From Paracoccus sp041927875 (lineage in GTDB: Bacteria > Pseudomonadota > Alphaproteobacteria > Rhodobacterales > Rhodobacteraceae), in assembly GCF_041927875.1 (NCBI RefSeq), contig NZ_JBHFHN010000007.1: a DNA stretch of 64,000 nt; one strand, written 5' to 3'. The notes beneath the pieces were generated by a model that saw nothing but the letters and a program-made list of their open reading frames with translations, ran no database searches and was not told where the DNA came from. Below are positions 53,989 to 61,141 of this stretch, one piece after another; within the stretch, counting starts at the first letter, position 1, and every line of letters starts with the position of its first letter. A program made the position numbers and the translations under genes.

Positions 53989-54565
53989 CCCACGCGCGCT
54001 TGTCGCGCTGTTCATGGCCAGCGCGCTGCCGGTGATGGCGGGCGATCTGGCGATCCGCCCCGAGGATCAGGCGCGGCTGGACGCCCTGCCCGCCAGTTTC
54101 GGCGCCGCGATGATCGAGGCCTATGCCGGGGGCAATCCCGATGATCTGGCCGCCGTCGCACGGGTGATGGCGGGGCCTGCGCGGGCGGTGGGCCTGCGCG
54201 ATCTGGCCGGGGACTGGACCTGCCGGGTGATCAAGATCGGCGGCATCACCCCGATCACCGTCTATGACAGCTTTCGTTGCCGGATCGGCGCGGATGGCAG
54301 CTTTGAAAAGCTGACCGGATCGCAGCGCACGCGCGGCAGGATCACCCAACAGGACGACGCGCTGATCTATCTGGGCACCAGCTTTGTCGCGGGAGAGGTC
54401 GCGCCGGATTATGCCAGCCTGCCGCCGGTGACCGACCCGAACGCCCTGCCCCAGCATTTTCCCGATGTGGCGCGGGTCGAAAGCGCCGGTCCCGACCGGG
54501 CGCGGATGCTGTTCCCCGCGCCCTGGCTGGAAAGCCGGTTCAATCTGCTGGAGCTGACGCGCTAG
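53972..54565 (+). CDS. DUF4893-type secreted protein
   Basis: A 197-residue protein with an N-terminal signal sequence (about 1-24, ALVALFMASALPVMAGD). The mature part has RPEDQARLDALPASFGAAMIEA in pieces, LAGDWTCRVIKIGG, ITVYDSFRCRIGADGSFEKLTGSQRT in pieces, and FPAPWLESRFNLLELTR at the end, which fits DUF4893. Function unknown; probably periplasmic. A TTG six bases upstream is possible but the ATG is preferred. Convergent with trpB: the two 3' ends overlap by four bases. Confidence 0.78.
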   Translation: MTPRTDPRALVALFMASALPVMAGDLAIRPEDQARLDALPASFGAAMIEAYAGGNPDDLAAVARVMAGPARAVGLRDLAGDWTCRVIKIGGITPITVYDSFRCRIGADGSFEKLTGSQRTRGRITQQDDALIYLGTSFVAGEVAPDYASLPPVTDPNALPQHFPDVARVESAGPDRARMLFPAPWLESRFNLLELTR

Positions 54566-55797
54566 GTCCGGATGTCGACGCCGAGGTGTCTGGCGACGGT
54601 GAAGATGTCCTTGTCGCCGCGGCCGCACATGTTCATCACGATCAGATGGTCGCGCGGCAGGTCGGGGGCGATCTTCATCACATGGGCAAGTGCGTGGCTG
54701 GGCTCCAGCGCGGGGATGATGCCCTCGGTCGCGCAGCAAAGCTGGAACGCCTTCAGCGCCTCGGCATCGGTGATGCTGACATATTCGGCGCGGCCCACAT
54801 CATGCAGCCAGGCATGTTCCGGCCCGATGCCGGGATAGTCGAGACCGGCCGAAATCGAGTGCCCCTCAAGGATCTGGCCATCGGCGTCTTGCAGCAGATA
54901 GGTGCGGTTGCCGTGCAGCACGCCGGGACGGCCGCCCGACAGGCTCGCGGCATGTTCGTTGCGGTCGTCGACGCCGTGGCCGCCGGCCTCGACCCCGATG
55001 ATGCGAACATTGGCGTCATCCAGGAACGGGTAGAACAGCCCCATGGCGTTCGAGCCGCCCCCGATCGCGGCGACCAGCGTGTCGGGCAGCCGCCCCTCGG
55101 CGCGCTGGATCTGGTCACGGGTTTCCTTGCCGATGATCGACTGGAAATCACGCACCATCGCCGGATAGGGATGCGGGCCGGCGACCGTGCCGATGCAATA
55201 GAACGTGTCGCGGACATTGGTCACCCAGTCGCGCAGCGCATCGTTCATCGCATCCTTCAACGTGCCGCGACCGCTGGTGACCGGCACCACCTCGGCCCCC
55301 AGCAGGCGCATGCGGAACACGTTCGGGGCCTGACGTTCGACATCGGTCGCGCCCATGTAGACGACGCATTTCAGGCCGAACTTAGCGCAGACCGTGGCGG
55401 TGGCAACGCCATGCTGCCCCGCGCCGGTTTCAGCGATGATGCGCGTCTTGCCCATGCGGCGCGCCAGCAGGATCTGGCCCAGCACATTGTTGATCTTGTG
55501 CGCGCCGGTGTGGTTCAGCTCATCGCGCTTCATGTAGATCTTGGCGCCGCCCAGGTGGCGGGTCAGGCCTTCGGCAAAGTAAAGCGGGCTGGGGCGGCCG
55601 ACGTAATGGGTCCACAGATCGTCCATCTCGGCCCAGAAGCTGTCGTCGGTCTTGGCCTTTTCATATTCGGCCTCAAGCGCCAGGATCAGCGGCATCAGCG
55701 TTTCCGCGACAAAGCGGCCGCCGAAGATGCCGAAGCGGCCATGCGCGTCGGGCCCAGAGGTGAAGCTGTTGGGGCGATCGGTGATGGGGGCGGTCAT
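54562..55797 (-). CDS. trpB: tryptophan synthase beta chain
   Basis: A 411-residue PLP enzyme that joins indole with serine. The PLP lysine K101 is in NHTGAHKINN, with GRFGIFGGRFVAETL, ETGAGQHGVATAT, GGGSNAMGLF and HSISAGLDYPGIGPE. It is the ancient TrpB1 type. trpA is not adjacent in the window. The upstream gene on this strand is a GNAT acetyltransferase, with a dispersed element in the gap. Confidence 0.97.
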   Translation of the reverse strand: MTAPITDRPNSFTSGPDAHGRFGIFGGRFVAETLMPLILALEAEYEKAKTDDSFWAEMDDLWTHYVGRPSPLYFAEGLTRHLGGAKIYMKRDELNHTGAHKINNVLGQILLARRMGKTRIIAETGAGQHGVATATVCAKFGLKCVVYMGATDVERQAPNVFRMRLLGAEVVPVTSGRGTLKDAMNDALRDWVTNVRDTFYCIGTVAGPHPYPAMVRDFQSIIGKETRDQIQRAEGRLPDTLVAAIGGGSNAMGLFYPFLDDANVRIIGVEAGGHGVDDRNEHAASLSGGRPGVLHGNRTYLLQDADGQILEGHSISAGLDYPGIGPEHAWLHDVGRAEYVSITDAEALKAFQLCCATEGIIPALEPSHALAHVMKIAPDLPRDHLIVMNMCGRGDKDIFTVARHLGVDIRT

Positions 55798-55862
55798 GGG
55801 GCGGCCTTTGGTTGTTTGGTCCGGCTTACCGGCTGGCGCGCGGGGCGTCCAGCGTCCGGCCC

Positions 55863-55884
55863 GAGTATTTGGAAACAGAAGAAG
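55863..55884 (+). repeat. copy of the dispersed intergenic element
   Basis: GAGTATTTGGAAACAGAAGA then AG, abutting the GNAT stop codon (55885-55887) on the other strand. It differs from the 3671 copy by one base. It separates the GNAT gene from trpB. Confidence 0.7.
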
Positions 55885-56328
55885 CTAAAGCCGTTTCTTG
55901 TAGCCGATATGGCTGGGGGCGTAGCCCAGCCGTTCGTAGAAACGATGCGCCTCGCTGCGCGCCGCATTGCTGGTGAATTGCAGCAGCGCGCAACCGGCGG
56001 CACGGGCGCGGGATTCGGCATCACCCATCAGCGCCGCACCATGGCCATGGCCGCGCAAGGCGCGGGCGACGCGCACCCCCTCGATCTGGGCGCGGCGGGC
56101 GGCACTCAGCGACAGGCCCGAGATGAAGGTGATCTGATAGCAGGCGACCACCTGCCCGGCCTGCTCACCGACGATCAGATGGTTCGCGCCCTCGCCCTGC
56201 ATGGCGTCGAAGGCGGCAAGGTAGGGCGCGGGGTCGGCGGCCTCGCGCGTGGCACCCAGCACGTCGTCGGCCAGCAGCGCGATGACGGCGGGGATATCGG
56301 CGCGGGTGGCAGGGCGAAAGGCGATCAT
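55885..56328 (-). CDS. GNAT-family N-acetyltransferase
   Basis: A 147-residue acetyltransferase. The acetyl-CoA site is in VRVARALRGHGHGAALM (Q/RxxGxG/A-type loop) and the C-terminal motif B in FYERLGYAPSHIGYKKRL in part. It starts FRPATRADIPAVIALL. Substrate unknown. The start overlaps the trpF stop as ATGA, so it is translationally coupled and lies between trpF and trpB, which are direct neighbours in many genomes. Confidence 0.88.
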   Translation of the reverse strand: MIAFRPATRADIPAVIALLADDVLGATREAADPAPYLAAFDAMQGEGANHLIVGEQAGQVVACYQITFISGLSLSAARRAQIEGVRVARALRGHGHGAALMGDAESRARAAGCALLQFTSNAARSEAHRFYERLGYAPSHIGYKKRL

Positions 56329-57017
56329 GCGCGGGCGGCGGCGATGAAATCCGCGATACGGGTGGCGTCCTTGACGCCCGGCGCGGTTTCGACGCCGGAT
56401 GACACATCGACCTGGCGCGCGCCGGTCAGGCGGATCGCCTCGGCGACATTGGCGGGGGTCAGGCCGCCAGCCAGCATCCAGGGGCGCAGGAAGCGGCGGT
56501 TGGCGATCAGCCGCCAGTCAAAACTGACGCCATTGCCGCCGGGCAGATCGGCACCCGGCGCGGGCTTGGCGTCGATCAGCAACTGGTCGGCGACGGTGCC
56601 GTAATCGATCAGGCGCGGCAGATCGTCCGGCCCGGCGATGCCCACCGCCTTCATCACGGGCAGGCCGAAGCGGGCGCGGACCTCGGCCACGCGGGCGGGC
56701 GTTTCGGTGCCGTGCAGTTGCAGCATGTCAATGGCGACGTGATCAGTGATCGCGGCCAGCGTCGCGTCATCGGCATTCACCGTCAGCGCGACCTTGATGA
56801 CGCCGGGCGGCACCATCAGCGCCAGATCGCGCGCAAGATCCGGGCTGACGTGGCGGGGGGATTTGGCAAAGAAGACAAAGCCCAGATAGCTGGCCCCGGC
56901 CTCGACCGCCGCGCGAAGGGTGGTGGGGTCGGTCAGCCCGCAGATCTTGACGCGCACCGGCCCGGCATCGACCGGGCGCGTGACGAAGGCCGAAGCCGGC
57001 CTGCGATCACCGCTCAT
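56325..57017 (-). CDS. trpF: phosphoribosylanthranilate isomerase TrpF
   Basis: A 230-residue TIM-barrel enzyme of tryptophan synthesis. VKICGLTDPTTL is the N-terminal catalytic cysteine strand, then GFVFFAKSPRHVSPDLA in part, LQLHGTETPARV, the aspartate in LIDAKPAPGADLPGGNGVSFDW in pieces and VDVSSGVETAPGVKD. The first 20 residues (MSGDRRPASA...) exceed the usual start; a GTG at 56957 could be the true one. With this start it overlaps the lapA-like gene by 11 bp. Confidence 0.94.
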   Translation of the reverse strand: MSGDRRPASAFVTRPVDAGPVRVKICGLTDPTTLRAAVEAGASYLGFVFFAKSPRHVSPDLARDLALMVPPGVIKVALTVNADDATLAAITDHVAIDMLQLHGTETPARVAEVRARFGLPVMKAVGIAGPDDLPRLIDYGTVADQLLIDAKPAPGADLPGGNGVSFDWRLIANRRFLRPWMLAGGLTPANVAEAIRLTGARQVDVSSGVETAPGVKDATRIADFIAAARA

Positions 57018-57366
57018 TCAGCAGGGCCAGGATGTCGTCGCGGCTTTTCTGCTCGGCAGGCAGGGTGTTGCGCGTCTCGGCCAGTTGCTGACGGGTGCGC
57101 TGCAACTCGGCCTGGGTGCGCGCCGCCTCGGCCCGCTGGCCGTATTCGCGCAGCCATTCCCAGACGAGGCCGATGACGAGGCCCAGCAGAACCGACATCA
57201 GGATGACCAGGAACAAGGGCATCCGCACCGACCAGTCAACGCCGATCCAAGCGGCCAAGGTGGCCGGCATCGCCTCCACCATGACCATCTCGCGGTTGGC
57301 GAAGGCCATGCCCAGAAGGACGATCAGCAAGGCCCCCAGAATCACCAGGTTCAACACACGCAGCAT
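57007..57366 (-). CDS. lapA: LapA (DUF1049) domain membrane protein
   Basis: A 119-residue protein with two membrane helices (about 5-24 and 48-72) and a C-terminal coiled coil (about 75-110, AEAARTQAELQRTRQQLAETR in part). This is the LapA family; in E. coli LapA works with LapB in controlling lipopolysaccharide synthesis. No LapB is next to it. It lies between ihfB and trpF on the same strand. Confidence 0.88.
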   Translation of the reverse strand: MLRVLNLVILGALLIVLLGMAFANREMVMVEAMPATLAAWIGVDWSVRMPLFLVILMSVLLGLVIGLVWEWLREYGQRAEAARTQAELQRTRQQLAETRNTLPAEQKSRDDILALLNER

Positions 57367-57391
57367 CGGGGTCTGTCCTTTCGGCGGTCGG

Positions 57392-57673
57392 CTAGTCGGC
57401 GTTCAAACGGTCGCGCAAGAGCTTGCCGGTCTTGAAGAACGGCACATGCTTTTCGTCCACCGGAACGCTTTCGCCGGTGCGCGGGTTCCGCCCGGTGCGG
57501 GCATCGCGGCGCTTCACGGAAAACGCGCCAAAGCCGCGCAATTCGACCCGTTCGCCGCGCGCCAGGGCCTCGGTGATTTCATCGAAGATCGTGGCGACGA
57601 TCCGTTCCACATCGCGCTGGAACAGATGCGGATTGGCTTCGGCGACTTTCTGGATCAGTTCGGATCGGATCAT
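57392..57673 (-). CDS. ihfB: integration host factor beta subunit
   Basis: A 93-residue DNA-bending protein of the HU/IHF family. It starts MIRSELIQKVAEANPHL and carries the arm GFGAFSVKRRDARTGRNPRTGESVPV in pieces; the turn-region proline in GRNPRTG is in place. IHF beta pairs with the alpha subunit (elsewhere). It lies after rpsA in the usual order rpsA-ihfB-lapA-trpF. Confidence 0.96.
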   Translation of the reverse strand: MIRSELIQKVAEANPHLFQRDVERIVATIFDEITEALARGERVELRGFGAFSVKRRDARTGRNPRTGESVPVDEKHVPFFKTGKLLRDRLNAD

Positions 57674-57789
57674 GGTCTTCCCTGTCGCAACGGTGACGGC
57701 CCTTGTGGCCGGGCCAAAGTGTCCACAAAAGGTATAAATAGCCTCTTGCGGCGCAAAGACAACTAGCATGACGCCGGGTTTCGGCCAAG

Positions 57790-57827
57790 AAAAACCCCGC
57801 CCCGGACACGCCGGGACGGGGAAAAAA
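57790..57827 (-). terminator. rho-independent terminator of rpsA
   Basis: On the minus strand CCCCGTCCCGG and CCGGGGCGGGG form a stem with one mismatched step around CGTGT-type loop, followed by TTTTTCTTGG. It starts about 20 bases after the rpsA stop, so ihfB needs its own promoter. Confidence 0.8.
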
Positions 57828-57849
57828 GTTTGGTCAGGCCAAAATCCGC

Positions 57850-59526
57850 TTAGCGGTTCTTCAGCGCCGCACCCAGGATGTCGCCCAGCGAGGCACCGGC
57901 ATCCGAGGAACCATACTGTTCCACGGCTTCCTTTTCCTCGGCGATTTCGCGCGCCTTGATCGACAGGCCCAGACGGCGGGTCTTGGTGTCGATATTGGTG
58001 ACGCGGGCGTCAACGTGATCGCCGACCTGGAAACGCTCGGGGCGCTGATCCTGACGGTCGCGGGCCAGATCGCTGCGGCGGATGAACGACTTGGCGCCGT
58101 TGTATTCCACCTCGATGCCGCCATCCTCGATCGCCGTCACGGTGACGGTGATGACCGAGCCGCGCTTCACGCCCTCGACGGCCTCGGCCATCTGGTCGTT
58201 TTCCAGCGCCTTGATCGACAGGCTGATGCGCTCTTTCTCGACATCGACTTCGGTGACGACGGCTTTCACCATGTCGCCCTTGCGATAGTCCTGGATGGCT
58301 TCCTCACCGCGACGATCCCACGACAGATCCGACAGGTGGACCATGCCGTCGATGTCCTGGTCGAGGCCGACGAACAGACCGAATTCGGTGATGTTCTTGA
58401 CTTCGCCTTCGATGACGGTGCCTTCCGGGTGGGTTTCGGCAAAGACTTCCCACGGGTTGCGCATGGTCTGCTTCAGACCCAGCGACACGCGGCGCTTGGC
58501 TTCGTCGATTTCCAGAACCATGACGTCGACTTCCTGGCTGGTCGAGACGATCTTGCCGGGATGGACGTTCTTCTTGGTCCAGGACATTTCCGAAACGTGA
58601 ACCAGACCTTCGACACCGGCTTCCAGTTCGACGAACGCGCCGTAATCGGTGATGTTGGTCACGCGGCCCTTGTGCACCGATTCAATCGGGAACTTGGCAG
58701 CGACCGAATCCCACGGATCGTTCTGAAGCTGCTTCATGCCCAGCGAAATGCGGTGGGTTTCCTTGTTGATCTTGACGACCTGAACCTTGACGGTCTCGCC
58801 GATCGACAGGATTTCCGACGGGTGGTTGACGCGGCGCCAGGCCATGTCGGTGACGTGCAACAGGCCGTCGACGCCGCCCAGGTCAACGAAGGCACCGTAT
58901 TCGGTGATGTTCTTGACCACGCCGTCGACGATCTGACCCTCGGTCAGGTTGCCGATGACTTCGGCGCGCTGTTCGGCGCGGCTTTCTTCCAGGATGGCGC
59001 GGCGCGACACGACGATGTTGCCACGGCGGCGGTCCATCTTCAGGATCTGGAACGGCTGCTTCAGACCCATCAGCGGGCCGGCGTCACGCACCGGGCGGAC
59101 GTCAACCTGGCTGCCGGGCAGGAATGCCACGGCGCCGCCCAGATCGACGGTGAAGCCGCCCTTGACGCGGCCGAAGATGGCGCCGTCGACGCGCTCTTCT
59201 TTCGCATAGGCCTGCTCCAGGCGATCCCAGGCTTCTTCGCGGCGGGCTTTCTCGCGCGAGATGACAGCTTCGCCACGGGCGTTTTCAACGCGGTCCAGAT
59301 AGACTTCAACCTCATCGCCAACGGCGATCGAGGGCGTCTCGCCGGGGCCGGCGAATTCTTTCAGATCAACGCGGCCTTCCATCTTGTAGCCCACGTCGAT
59401 GATGGCCTGGCCCGCCTCGATGGCGATGACCTTGCCCTTGACGACCGAACCCTCATCGGGGGTGTCGATCTCGAAGCTCTCGGCAAGAAGGGCTTCGAAT
59501 TCTTCCATAGTCGCTTTGGCGCACAT
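57850..59526 (-). CDS. rpsA: 30S ribosomal protein S1
   Basis: A 558-residue protein with six S1 (OB-fold) repeats that carries mRNA to the ribosome. Repeats start near residues 25, 108, 195, 280, 367 and 454; the third and fourth show ITEYGAFVDLGGVDGLLHVTDM in pieces and ITDYGAFVELEAGVEGLVHVSEM in pieces. The opening MCAKATMEEFEALLAESF is family-typical. The transcript is bounded by terminators at 59651 and 57790. Confidence 0.97.
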   Translation of the reverse strand: MCAKATMEEFEALLAESFEIDTPDEGSVVKGKVIAIEAGQAIIDVGYKMEGRVDLKEFAGPGETPSIAVGDEVEVYLDRVENARGEAVISREKARREEAWDRLEQAYAKEERVDGAIFGRVKGGFTVDLGGAVAFLPGSQVDVRPVRDAGPLMGLKQPFQILKMDRRRGNIVVSRRAILEESRAEQRAEVIGNLTEGQIVDGVVKNITEYGAFVDLGGVDGLLHVTDMAWRRVNHPSEILSIGETVKVQVVKINKETHRISLGMKQLQNDPWDSVAAKFPIESVHKGRVTNITDYGAFVELEAGVEGLVHVSEMSWTKKNVHPGKIVSTSQEVDVMVLEIDEAKRRVSLGLKQTMRNPWEVFAETHPEGTVIEGEVKNITEFGLFVGLDQDIDGMVHLSDLSWDRRGEEAIQDYRKGDMVKAVVTEVDVEKERISLSIKALENDQMAEAVEGVKRGSVITVTVTAIEDGGIEVEYNGAKSFIRRSDLARDRQDQRPERFQVGDHVDARVTNIDTKTRRLGLSIKAREIAEEKEAVEQYGSSDAGASLGDILGAALKNR

Positions 59527-59650
59527 GCGGTTCAGTTTCCTTTGTCAGCGATTTTTCGGGCCATGCGGTTGGCTCCGCCGGTCTTTCGTTGCAAAAACCA
59601 AGCCGACCGCGGCGGGTGCCCGGTTGACAAGGTTGGCGGTGCTATAGGGG

Positions 59651-59687
59651 CAAAAGCCCGGCCCCGCAAGCGATTTGCAGGGCCGGG
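59651..59687 (-). terminator. rho-independent terminator after the nitroreductase gene
   Basis: Minus strand CCCGGCCCTGCAA and TTGCGGGGCCGGG form a 13-bp stem with one mismatch around ATCGC, followed by CTTTTG. It starts about 14 bases after the nitroreductase stop and isolates rpsA. Confidence 0.82.
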
Positions 59688-59700
59688 GAACGGACTGCCA

Positions 59701-60339
59701 TCAATCCAGACGGGTGACCAGCCCGTCCAGCGGGCGGCGGACCTTGCGCAGGTCTTTCAGCCAGTCGCCCTGATCGGCGCGGTGCCCCAGCGGCAGCAGG
59801 ACGACCGAGCGCAGGCCCAGCTCGCGCAGGGCCAGGATCTCATCGACGGCGGCGGGGTCGAACCCCTCCATCGGGGTGGCATCGACGCCTTCCTCGGCGG
59901 CGGCGATCAGCGCGGTGCCAAGCGAGATATAGGCCTGACGCGCGGCATGTTCGTAATTCACCGCCGGATCGCGCGGCAGATACATGGATTTCAGCCGGTC
60001 GTAATAGGCGGTGACCGCCTCGGCGGTGCCGCCGCGCTCGGCTGCCATCTGATCGACAAGGGCATCGATGCGCGCCTCGGTGTAGTTATCCCTGGCGGCA
60101 AAGACCAGAAGATGCGAGCCATCGGTGATCTGCGCCTGATCCCAGGCGACCGGGCGGATGCGGGCGCGCAGGTCGGGGTTGGTGATCGCGAACACATGGA
60201 AAGGTTGCAAGCCGCTGGAGCTGGCGGTCAACTGGATCGCACGCAGGATGCGGTCAACCTTGGCGGGATCGACCGGGCGGGCCGGGTCCATCTTTTTCGT
60301 GGCCTAGCGCCAGGTCAGCAGGTCGTGCAGGCTCATCAT
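59701..60339 (-). pseudogene. nitroreductase-family gene with an in-frame amber codon
   Basis: From ATG 60339 (AAAGGACAAG in front) the frame reads MMSLHDLLTWR, then TAG at 60304-60306, then ATKKMDPARPV and 190 more residues. Related flavin reductases have R-Y-A-T-K-K here, so one base changed a tyrosine TAC or TAT to TAG. The remainder is intact: SSGLQPFHVFAI, LVFAARDNYTE, GTALIAAAEEGVDATPMEGFD in pieces. A restart at the ATG 60291 would lack the conserved arginine and lysine that bind FMN phosphate in the family and has no clear ribosome site. Likely a recent pseudogene, unless it is a base error in assembly. Confidence 0.85.
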
Positions 60340-60439
60340 CTTGTCCTTTGGTGGCGGGCGGCAGGGCGCCCCTGTCTGGGTGATCTGGGCAGGGTCGTCG
60401 CCTGCGCAAGAGGGCACCGGGCGGAAACCGGGGCGATCG

Positions 60440-61042
60440 TCACAGCCCGCGCGCGCTGCGCGCCGCGTCGATCAGCGCGATGGCGCGACTGATCGCCTGA
60501 TCGGCGCTGAGGTCGCCGGTGTCGAGGATCACCGCGTCATCCGCCGGGCGCAACGGCGCGTCAGTGCGGTTCATGTCGCGGTCGTCGCGGGCGATGGTCT
60601 GGGCCAGAACCTCGGCCGGATCGCCGCCGACCTCAAGCCAGCGACGGTGGGCGCGGGTTTCGGGGGGGGCGGTGACGAACAACTTTACCTCGGCCTCGGG
60701 GCAGATCACGGTGCCGATGTCACGCCCGTCCAGCACCGCGCCGCCGGGGCGGCGGGCAAAGCGGCGCTGGAAATCCAGAAGCGCCGCGCGCACCGCGGGG
60801 ATGGCCGCGACCTGGCTGGCCGCCTGCCCTGCCGCCAGGCTGCGCAGGTCGTCGCGGGCCAGGTCAGCCTCGGTCAGCGAGGCCGCCGCCTGGGCGGGAT
60901 CGCCGCCCTTCATGCCGGTCGCGCGATACAAAAGGCCCGTATCCAGATGCGCCAGCCCGAAATGCGCAGCGACGGCGCGGCTGATCGTGCCCTTGCCGGC
61001 GGCGGCGGGGCCGTCGATGGCGACGGTAAAGGCGTTGAGCAT
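60440..61042 (-). CDS. cmk: cytidylate kinase Cmk
   Basis: A 200-residue nucleotide kinase phosphorylating CMP and dCMP. The P-loop is AIDGPAAAGKGTISRAV, followed by HLDTGLLYRA, VLDGRDIGTVICPEAEVKLFV in pieces with the NMP-binding Arg and Asp, and RDDRDMNRTDAPL in the lid. In many alphaproteobacteria cmk is followed directly by rpsA; here the nitroreductase gene lies between them. Confidence 0.96.
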   Translation of the reverse strand: MLNAFTVAIDGPAAAGKGTISRAVAAHFGLAHLDTGLLYRATGMKGGDPAQAAASLTEADLARDDLRSLAAGQAASQVAAIPAVRAALLDFQRRFARRPGGAVLDGRDIGTVICPEAEVKLFVTAPPETRAHRRWLEVGGDPAEVLAQTIARDDRDMNRTDAPLRPADDAVILDTGDLSADQAISRAIALIDAARSARGL

Positions 61043-61080
61043 GCGGTTGTCCCCCGTGGATCTGTCGGATGCCTCCGGGG

Positions 61081-61103
61081 GGATATCTAGGCTAAGACGA
61101 AAG
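61081..61103 (+). repeat. diverged copy of the dispersed intergenic element
   Basis: GGATATCTAGGCTAAGACGA then AAG, preceded by GATGCCTCCGGGG, matching the 24835 copy at 17 of 23 positions plus the flanking CCTCCGG. It overlaps the foot of the following terminator. Confidence 0.5.
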
Positions 61104-61133
61104 GGCTGGCCAGTCGATAGGCGGCCAGCCCTT
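61101..61133 (-). terminator. rho-independent terminator of the methyltransferase gene
   Basis: AAGGGCTGGCC and GGCCAGCCCTT form a perfect 11-bp stem around an 11-base loop; on the minus strand it is followed by TCGTCTTAG. It lies 8 bases after the MttB-type gene's stop. Confidence 0.8.
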
Positions 61134-61141
61134 GTGTCGTG

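Noticed and set aside
59623..59648. TTGACA ... TATAGG on the plus strand before rpsA as a promoter
   Set aside because: Spacing is only 13 bases and no plus-strand gene follows.
58015..60492. An 825-codon open frame on the plus strand
   Set aside because: Antisense of rpsA and the nitroreductase gene; repeats in its product mirror the S1 domains.
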